Source: Prevotella sp.
Lineage (GTDB): Bacteria > Bacteroidota > Bacteroidia > Bacteroidales > Bacteroidaceae
Assembly (NCBI GenBank): GCA_017428805.1
Contig: JAFRQC010000077.1
Coordinates: 1-28,482 of the forward strand
DNA length: 28,482 nucleotides
Reading direction: 5' to 3'
Shown here piece after piece: positions 23,168 to 28,482 of the stretch. Position numbers and translations under genes: made by a program. How positions within the stretch are numbered: position 1 is the first letter of the stretch; the number at the start of each line of letters is the position of its first letter. The notes below the pieces were generated by a model that did no database searches, was not told the DNA's origin, and saw only the letters and a program-made list of their open reading frames with translations.

Positions 23168-24877
23168 ATGAAAACCAAAACGCTTACAACAGCCCTCGCA
23201 GCCGCCTGCTGCGCCCTGCTGACGCTCTCCTGCGCCCAGCAGAAAAAACTGTCAACTGTCAACGCTCAACTGTCCACTCCCGGCAACCCCTACCTGCCGT
23301 TGTGGGAGCATATTCCCGACGGCGAGCCCTACGTGTTCGACGATCCCGACAACCCAGGCAAGCAGCGCGTCTATATCTATGGTTCGCACGACGATCTCGT
23401 GACTGCCTACTGCGGACGCGACCAGGTGGTGTGGTCTGCCCCTGTGGAAGACCTCAGCCAGTGGCGCTACGACGGAGAGATCCTCGTGGTCAACAAGAAC
23501 GCCAAGGGCGAGCCCTTCGACTCTGCCGGCACCGCCGATGTGCTCTATGCACCGGATGTCACGCTGATGACCGACTCGACGGGCAATAAGACCTACTACC
23601 TCTTCCCCAACGACCAGACAGGCTATCGCAACGGTCTCATCGCCAAGAGCGACCGTCCCGACGGTCCCTTCGAGGTCTGCAACTGGAAGGACGACAACCC
23701 CAACCAGGTGACGGGCATCTATGGCTTCGACCCTGCCGTCTTCGTCGATGACGACGGCCGCGTCTATGGCTACTGGGGCTTCGAGCACTCGATGGCCGCT
23801 GAGATCGATCCCGCCACGATGTGTACTGTCAAGCCCGGTACAAAGGTGGTCGACGGTATGATCTCCGGCCGTAACGAACCTGGCATCTTCAGCTTCTTCG
23901 AGGCATCGAGCATCCGTAAGATCAAGGATAAATATGTGTTCATCTACAGCCGCTTCACCAAAGACGGCGAGTTCGGACTGCCCGTATCCAACTACACTCT
24001 CGCTTACTGCTACAGCGACCAACCCTTAGGCCCCTGGACCTACGGCGGCACCATCATCGACGGTCGCGGACGTGAGATCAACGAACAGGGCGACACCATC
24101 GCCTCTGCTACGCCCGACGGCAACACCCACGGCTCCATCTGCGAGGTCAACGGCCAGTGGTACGTGTTCTACCATCGTCAGACCGGCACCGACGAATACG
24201 CCCGCCAGGCTATGGTCGCCCCCATCACCGTCAAGGTCGAGGAAGGCAAGGGCGGCAAGGTGGAAATCTCTGAAGGCGAATACAACTCCGAAGGCTTTGC
24301 CCTCAACGGCCTCGATCCCTTCGAGACTCACTCCGCAGGTATCGCCTGCTGGCATACGGGTCCCAAGCCTGCCGTTCACGAATGGCCCAACAACACCTAC
24401 TACGGTTCCTACATCGAGGCCAGTTACGGCGGTGAGGAAGGTATGACGAAAGAAGAGGCCATCGCCTCAAAGGCGAAGTACGACGCCCCCTACGACCTGC
24501 GCTACAACACGAATCGCGTCGTCAACAATACCGACGGCTCCATCGTGGGCTACAAGTACTTCAACTTCGACGCCGAGACCCTCGACGAGGAGGACAACCT
24601 GATGCTCGTCCTGCGCCTCATCCCTGAGGGCATCGACGGCACCATCGAGGTCTGGATGGACCGTCCCTGGGAGTCGCAGGGCGGCAAGCAGATCGGTAAG
24701 GCAGAGCTGAAGGCCGGTATGAATCAGGCCTCTACCGACGTTGCCATCGGCATCTCCAAGGAGGCTCAGGACAACTACCTCGCCGGTAAGCACGCCATCT
24801 TCTTCGTCTTCAAGTCCGACACCAAGGACAAATCCCTCTGCACCCTCTTAGATTTCTATTTCACCTTCGATGAATAA
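23168..24877 (+). CDS. GH43-family glycoside hydrolase lipoprotein
   Basis: 569 residues. A signal peptide ends in a lipoprotein-type LLTLSC with Cys22, so it is probably membrane-anchored. A five-bladed GH43-type fold follows: YAPDVTL (127-133), GFDPAVFVDDDGRVYGYWG (186-204, probable pKa-modulating Asp188), and FFEASSIRK (243-251, probable general acid Glu245). The last 150 residues are beta-rich (GTIEVWMDRPWESQGGKQIGK) and resemble a CBM6-like module. GH43 enzymes cleave arabinose- or xylose-containing glycans; the exact substrate is not clear. No SusC/SusD pair or other glycan enzyme adjoins it, so it is an isolated enzyme. Residues about 27-38 come from a heptamer repeat (23247-23281). 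Confidence 0.87.
   Translation: MKTKTLTTALAAACCALLTLSCAQQKKLSTVNAQLSTPGNPYLPLWEHIPDGEPYVFDDPDNPGKQRVYIYGSHDDLVTAYCGRDQVVWSAPVEDLSQWRYDGEILVVNKNAKGEPFDSAGTADVLYAPDVTLMTDSTGNKTYYLFPNDQTGYRNGLIAKSDRPDGPFEVCNWKDDNPNQVTGIYGFDPAVFVDDDGRVYGYWGFEHSMAAEIDPATMCTVKPGTKVVDGMISGRNEPGIFSFFEASSIRKIKDKYVFIYSRFTKDGEFGLPVSNYTLAYCYSDQPLGPWTYGGTIIDGRGREINEQGDTIASATPDGNTHGSICEVNGQWYVFYHRQTGTDEYARQAMVAPITVKVEEGKGGKVEISEGEYNSEGFALNGLDPFETHSAGIACWHTGPKPAVHEWPNNTYYGSYIEASYGGEEGMTKEEAIASKAKYDAPYDLRYNTNRVVNNTDGSIVGYKYFNFDAETLDEEDNLMLVLRLIPEGIDGTIEVWMDRPWESQGGKQIGKAELKAGMNQASTDVAIGISKEAQDNYLAGKHAIFFVFKSDTKDKSLCTLLDFYFTFDE
23247..23281 (+). repeat. heptamer tandem repeat after the lipobox of GH43
   Basis: Units AACTGTC, AACTGTC, AACGCTC, AACTGTC, CACTCCC (last one degenerate). 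It encodes the linker KLSTVNAQLSTPG directly after the lipid-anchored Cys. A one-unit change would shift the frame. Confidence 0.75.
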
Positions 24878-25025
24878 TCCCCTTATGACTGGGAAAGAGA
24901 TGCCTGCAAACAGGGAGTCTGCAAGGAGCTGACAGGGACTTTACCCTATCCTTTCCAATTTTTAGCGGCCGCCAAAAAATCTTTTGGCGACCGCTAAAAA
25001 CCGATTTTCACCCAAGACCGAATGG
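24878..25025. other. 148-bp convergent intergenic gap
   Basis: Lies between the GH43 stop and the SLC13 stop. The first 80 bases show no gene, only a loose repetition of CTGCAA and ACAGGGA. The remainder holds the terminator hairpin. Confidence 0.6.
24959..25000. terminator. bidirectional terminator between GH43 and SLC13 genes
   Basis: 19-nt arms TTTTTAGCGGCCGCCAAAA and TTTTGGCGACCGCTAAAAA pair with one mismatch around a 4-nt loop. The A/T ends give U-tracts on both strands. Confidence 0.88.
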
Positions 25026-26822
25026 CTATGGTAACGGCGTGAGGGGATAGATGATGTTCACGATCAGGATGTTGGCGGCGAGGATGATGATGTTCATCAG
25101 GAGGCCGATGCGCATGAAGTCGCTGAAACGGTAGCCGCCAGGGCCGTAGACCAGCATGTGGGTGGGCGAACCGATCGGGGTGGCAAAGCTGGAGCTGACA
25201 CTGATCATCAGGGCCACAAGGAACGGGAACGGCTCGTAGCCCAGTTTCTCGGCCGCTTCGTACATGATGGGGAAGAACATGGCACCCGCCGCCGTGTTAG
25301 ATATGAACTCAGTGATGAACGTGCCCACAAAGCAGATGGCCGTCATGACCACCAGCGGATTGGAGCCGCAGACGTCGAGGATGCCAAAGGCGAGACGCTC
25401 GGCGATGCCCGTCTTCTGAATGGCAAGTCCCAGCACGACGGAGCCGGCGAAGACCATGAGGATCTCACCGTTGATGGACTTCATAGCCTGCTCGGGGGTA
25501 CAGCAACGGAACGCGAGCATGGCGATGGCAGCGAGGAAGGCACACTGCAGCAGCGGCATGACGCTGAGCGCCGAGAGGAGCACCATGAGGATCATGATGG
25601 TGGTGGAGATCAGTGTGCCACTACCGATGTTGGGCACATCGTCGGAGTCAAAGAAATGGAGGTCTCTTGTCAAGGAAGAGGTATTGATTTTGACGTTCTT
25701 CGGACATAGGAACAGTAGCGTGTCGCCAGCCTGCAGCACGACCTGTCGCGGTGCCTCGTTGATGCGTTCGCCGCGACGGGCAACAGCTGCCAGCATCAGG
25801 TTGTTGTTCTTCTCAAACGAACTGCCAATCATGGTCTTGCCTATCAGGCTACTGCCGAAGTTGACGTAGGCCGTGCGGATCTGGACGTTCATGTCCAGCT
25901 CGCTCATCGTAAAGACATGGTGGTCGGCGGCCACAAGCTGGTGGCTATCTGCCATCTCGATCAGTTCGTCGATCTGTCCGGCATACACCAGATGGTCACC
26001 GCCCATGATGGGTTCGTCTTCTGAGATGGGCGTCTGGATATCATCGAAGTGATACATCTCGATCAGGCTGCCACCGTTGACGTGGTAGAGTCCAGCCTCA
26101 GAGAGGGTCTTGCCGATGTAGGGATTGTCTGACGGCACCCTCAGCTCCACGGTGTACTCGCCAGTCGACTCGAAAGCGCTGTCGGGTGCCTTACGGTCAG
26201 GCAGGAGCTTGCGCATGGCGATGATGGAGAGCACGCCGACGCAGAGGCAGAAGAGGCCTGGGATGGTGGTGGTGAGGATGTTCATAGCCGTGCCTGTCTT
26301 CTCGGCATAGAGGCCAGAGATGATCAGGTTCGGCGGCGTTCCGATCAACGTACACACACCGCCCATGCCAGAGGCGTAGCTCAGAGGGATGAGCAACTTG
26401 GAGGGGGAGATATTAAGTTTCTTCGACCACATCTTGACGATGTTCACGAAGAGGGCCACGACGGTGGTGTTGCTGAGGAACGAACTCAGAGCAGCCACAG
26501 GGAGCATCAGACGGATGACGGCCTTGGAATAGGTATTGGGCTGACCCAAGAGATTCTTCACAATCCACTGGAGCACTCCCGTATGCATGAGTCCAGCCAC
26601 AACGATGAACAGTACGCCGATGACGACGACGCTCGTGCTGCTGAAGCCTGAGAAGGCCTCCTTGGCGTCGAGCACGCCGGTGACGTACAAGACGGCGATT
26701 GCTCCCAGGAATACCAGGTCTGTGCGCAGCTTGGTGAGCAGCAACACAGTGAACATCGTCAGCACGGTGACGATGGTAATCCACGCGTAGATATTAAATC
26801 CGAGAAACATAAATGTATCCAT
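25026..26822 (-). CDS. SLC13/DASS-type transporter with two TrkA-C domains
   Basis: 598 residues from ATG 26822; an in-frame upstream extension to 26909 lies inside xpt and is rejected. Two blocks of hydrophobic helices of the CitMHS/Na-symporter type flank a soluble middle. The first block includes FLSNTTVVALFVNIVKMW and IGTPPNLIISGLYAE; the second includes ITEFISNTAAGAMFFPIMYE and FATPIGSPTHMLVYGPGGY. The middle has two RCK_C/TrkA-C domains (EYTVELRVPSDNPYIGKTL; GSSLIGKTMIGSSFEKNNN). The paired SNT and xIGTP/PIGSP motifs are the ion/substrate hairpins of the family. Likely sodium-coupled uptake of an anion such as sulfate or a dicarboxylate. It is 25 nt downstream of xpt. Confidence 0.9.
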   Translation of the reverse strand: MDTFMFLGFNIYAWITIVTVLTMFTVLLLTKLRTDLVFLGAIAVLYVTGVLDAKEAFSGFSSTSVVVIGVLFIVVAGLMHTGVLQWIVKNLLGQPNTYSKAVIRLMLPVAALSSFLSNTTVVALFVNIVKMWSKKLNISPSKLLIPLSYASGMGGVCTLIGTPPNLIISGLYAEKTGTAMNILTTTIPGLFCLCVGVLSIIAMRKLLPDRKAPDSAFESTGEYTVELRVPSDNPYIGKTLSEAGLYHVNGGSLIEMYHFDDIQTPISEDEPIMGGDHLVYAGQIDELIEMADSHQLVAADHHVFTMSELDMNVQIRTAYVNFGSSLIGKTMIGSSFEKNNNLMLAAVARRGERINEAPRQVVLQAGDTLLFLCPKNVKINTSSLTRDLHFFDSDDVPNIGSGTLISTTIMILMVLLSALSVMPLLQCAFLAAIAMLAFRCCTPEQAMKSINGEILMVFAGSVVLGLAIQKTGIAERLAFGILDVCGSNPLVVMTAICFVGTFITEFISNTAAGAMFFPIMYEAAEKLGYEPFPFLVALMISVSSSFATPIGSPTHMLVYGPGGYRFSDFMRIGLLMNIIILAANILIVNIIYPLTPLP

Positions 26823-26847
26823 AATTATATGTTTTAAATTATCGTTA

Positions 26848-27432
26848 TCATGTTCTTTGGCGGAAGCGGATTGTCTGCGTCTCCCAGTCCATTTCATCGA
26901 TGATGGCAACAGACTCCAGACGATAACCTTCCTCGCGTAAGAGGCGACCGCCTTTCTGCTGCCCCTTCTCTACGGCGATGCCGATAGCAGCCACCTGACC
27001 GCCTGCCTGATTCACCAAGTCGATCAGTGCGTGGACAGCCTGACCGTCGGCCAAGAAGTCGTCGACAATCAGCACACGGTCGGTATCGTGCAGATAGGGC
27101 CGTGAGACGAATACCTTATTCATCACCTTATGCGTGAACGAATATGCCTGCGACACGTACTTCTCATCTGTGCTGTTGACCGTCTCACTCTTCTTGGCAA
27201 AAACGACGGGAACGTCATACAGATGGCCGAGCATCGTGGCGATGGCGATGCCACTGGCCTCGATTGTCAGCACCTTGTTCACCTCTATGCCTTCGAAACG
27301 GCGTTTCAACTCGTAAGCAATCTGACGGATAATGCCGATGTCGATCTGATGGTTCAGGAAGTTGTCTATCTTCAGAACATCGCCCTCCATCATCTTTCCA
27401 TCGCTCAAGATTCTTTCTTCAAGGAAGTTCAT
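26848..27432 (-). CDS. xpt: xanthine phosphoribosyltransferase
   Basis: 194 residues, normal for Xpt. Starts MNFLEERILSDG; the PRPP-binding loop VLIVDDFLADGQA is at 120-132; the xanthine-type EASGIAIATMLGHLYDVPVVFAKK stretch spans 58-81. Converts xanthine and PRPP to XMP, feeding GMP synthesis. In Firmicutes xpt often precedes a xanthine permease under a purine riboswitch; here it precedes an SLC13-type transporter and the short leader leaves no room for a riboswitch. Confidence 0.95.
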   Translation of the reverse strand: MNFLEERILSDGKMMEGDVLKIDNFLNHQIDIGIIRQIAYELKRRFEGIEVNKVLTIEASGIAIATMLGHLYDVPVVFAKKSETVNSTDEKYVSQAYSFTHKVMNKVFVSRPYLHDTDRVLIVDDFLADGQAVHALIDLVNQAGGQVAAIGIAVEKGQQKGGRLLREEGYRLESVAIIDEMDWETQTIRFRQRT

Positions 27433-27473
27433 ATAACGTCCAATTTTTCGTCAAATTATTAGTAATAATGTTG

Positions 27474-27505
27474 CAAAGGTATGCAATATTCTTGGAACAG
27501 CCAAG
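27474..27505 (-). promoter_or_regulatory. xpt promoter (CTTG-N20-TACCTTTG)
   Basis: Minus strand: CTTG (27505-27502), 20 nt, TACCTTTG (27481-27474). One mismatch in the -33. Predicted leader is about 35 nt. Confidence 0.7.
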
Positions 27506-27521
27506 GAAAATCCAAATATTA

Positions 27522-27553
27522 TTTGGTTTTATGCTATCTTTTTCGTACCTTTG
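27522..27553 (+). promoter_or_regulatory. metY promoter (TTTG-N20-TACCTTTG)
   Basis: TTTG 27522-27525, exactly 20 nt, TACCTTTG 27546-27553. The ATG follows 30 nt later, so the leader is about 24 nt, too short for a SAM riboswitch. Confidence 0.8.
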
Positions 27554-27582
27554 CCCACAGAAAGCTTAAAACGTAAAGTAAT

Positions 27583-28482
27583 ATGAAGAAATTGAAACAA
27601 GGCACGCTCTGCGTTCAGGCAGGGTATAAAGCCAAAAACGGAGAACCGATAGAACTGCCTATCATCCAGAGTACAACGTTCAAATATGATGACTCTGACG
27701 AGATGGCGAAGTTGTTTGACCTCGAGAAGGAGGGTTATTTCTACACCCGCCTGCAGAACCCGACGAACGACGCCGTGGCAGCCAAGATCGCCACGCTGGA
27801 GGGCGGTGTGGGTGCCGTGCTGACATCCTCTGGTCAGGCCGCAAACTTCTACGCCATCTTCAACATCTGCCAGGCAGGCGACCATTTCATCACTTCGAAC
27901 GAGATCTACGGCGGCACCTACAACCTCTTCGGCGTGACGCTGAAGAAGCTCGGCATCGAGTGCACATTCATCTCGCAGGAGGCCAGCGACGAGGAGATAC
28001 AGGCAGCCTTCCGTCCGAATACGAAGGCTGTATTCGGCGAGACGATCTCGAATCCGGGCTGCGCTGTGTTCGACATTGAGCGCTTCGCCAAGATCGCCCA
28101 TAAGAACGGGGTGCCTCTGATCGTCGATAACACGTTTGCCACACCCGTGAACTGCCGTCCCTTCGAGTGGGGCGCAGACATCGTCACCCACTCCACCACG
28201 AAGTATATGGACGGATTGGCTACACAGGTAGGCGGTGTCGTGGTGGATAGCGGCAACTTCGACTGGCTCGCGAATGCCGAGAAGTTCCCAGGACTGTGTA
28301 CGCCTGATGAGTCGTACCACGGTCTGACGTATGTGAAGGCCTTCGGAAAGATGGGCTTTACGACGAAGCTCGTGGCACAGCTGATGCGCGACCTCGGATC
28401 GATTCCCGCTCCGCAGAACGCGTTCCTGCTGCACCTCGGACTGCAGACGCTGCATCTGCGTATGGCACAGCACTGCAAGAAC
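27583..28482 (+). CDS. metY: O-acetylhomoserine sulfhydrylase (Cys/Met-metabolism PLP enzyme), C-terminus beyond window
   Basis: The first 300 residues are present and the frame is still open at the right edge. It starts MKKLKQGTLCVQAGYKAKNG, typical of MetY, which makes homocysteine from O-acetylhomoserine and sulfide. PLP-binding features: Tyr and Arg in YFYTRLQNPT (52-61), SSGQAANF (82-89), Asp182 in LIVDNTFATP, and Schiff-base Lys207 in THSTTKYMDG. Full-length family members are about 430 residues, so roughly 130 are missing. Cystathionine gamma-synthase is the main alternative; the ADIVTHSTTKYMDGLA and NAEKFPGL segments favour MetY. Confidence 0.9.
   Translation, partial: MKKLKQGTLCVQAGYKAKNGEPIELPIIQSTTFKYDDSDEMAKLFDLEKEGYFYTRLQNPTNDAVAAKIATLEGGVGAVLTSSGQAANFYAIFNICQAGDHFITSNEIYGGTYNLFGVTLKKLGIECTFISQEASDEEIQAAFRPNTKAVFGETISNPGCAVFDIERFAKIAHKNGVPLIVDNTFATPVNCRPFEWGADIVTHSTTKYMDGLATQVGGVVVDSGNFDWLANAEKFPGLCTPDESYHGLTYVKAFGKMGFTTKLVAQLMRDLGSIPAPQNAFLLHLGLQTLHLRMAQHCKN

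Noticed and set aside
23252..24022. 256-codon antisense frame in GH43
   Set aside because: Opposite a well-supported lipoprotein enzyme; Val/Asp/Glu-rich with no domain.
27433..27582. Purine riboswitch before xpt or SAM riboswitch before metY
   Set aside because: The gap is 150 bases shared by two divergent promoters, leaving leaders of about 25-35 nt with no aptamer-like helices.
27529..28473. Long antisense frames opposite metY
   Set aside because: The plus-strand frame encodes a clear PLP enzyme with Lys207 and family motifs; the antisense products look random.

Overview
The window looks like a chromosome segment from a Bacteroidales bacterium, most likely Prevotella or a close relative. 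Three signs support this: start sites are preceded by the Bacteroidetes promoter pattern (TTTG, about 20 nt, TAnnTTTG) instead of -35/-10 boxes; Shine-Dalgarno sites are weak; and the proteins are Bacteroidetes types (Oar-like TonB-dependent receptor, DUF4831, LytS/LytTR pair, a two-receiver PEP-synthase-like protein, GH43 lipoprotein). I see no rRNA, tRNA, CRISPR array, transposase or phage gene. Density is high and no gap exceeds 300 bases.

Layout. 1-3270 (-): partial TonB-dependent receptor. 3414-6492 (-): tight operon hpt-adk-obg-pgeF. 6572-9268 (+): nnr (NAD(P)HX repair) and a DUF4831 exported protein, divergent from hpt through overlapping promoters and closed by a bidirectional terminator. 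9316-10416 (-): partner-switching set of an RsbW-like kinase, a STAS protein and a membrane coiled-coil protein. 10565-11572 (-): class II fructose-bisphosphate aldolase. 11672-18015 (-): six-gene operon with a TolC-like channel, MacA-like adaptor, ABC ATPase, MacB-like permease, LytS-type kinase and LytTR regulator. 18190-18864 (-): aquaporin. 18960-23013 (-): a 1022-residue two-receiver/PEP-synthase ATP-grasp protein overlapping a hydrolase fused to a catalytically degenerate HAD domain. 23168-24877 (+): GH43 lipoprotein. 25026-27432 (-): xpt and an SLC13 transporter. 27583-end (+): partial O-acetylhomoserine sulfhydrylase.

Most of this is housekeeping: purine salvage (hpt, xpt, adk), NAD(P)H repair, glycolysis, ribosome-associated GTPase and sulfur amino acid synthesis, plus an efflux module that carries its own two-component system. 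Two things stand out. One is the two-receiver PEP-synthase-like protein with its pseudo-HAD hydrolase partner, an apparent signalling or regulatory pair of unknown function. The other is a scatter of short tandem repeats with 7-, 8- or 9-nt units, most of them polypurine/polypyrimidine. They sit inside signal peptides, protein linkers, stop codons and a divergent promoter region, and most have units not divisible by three.
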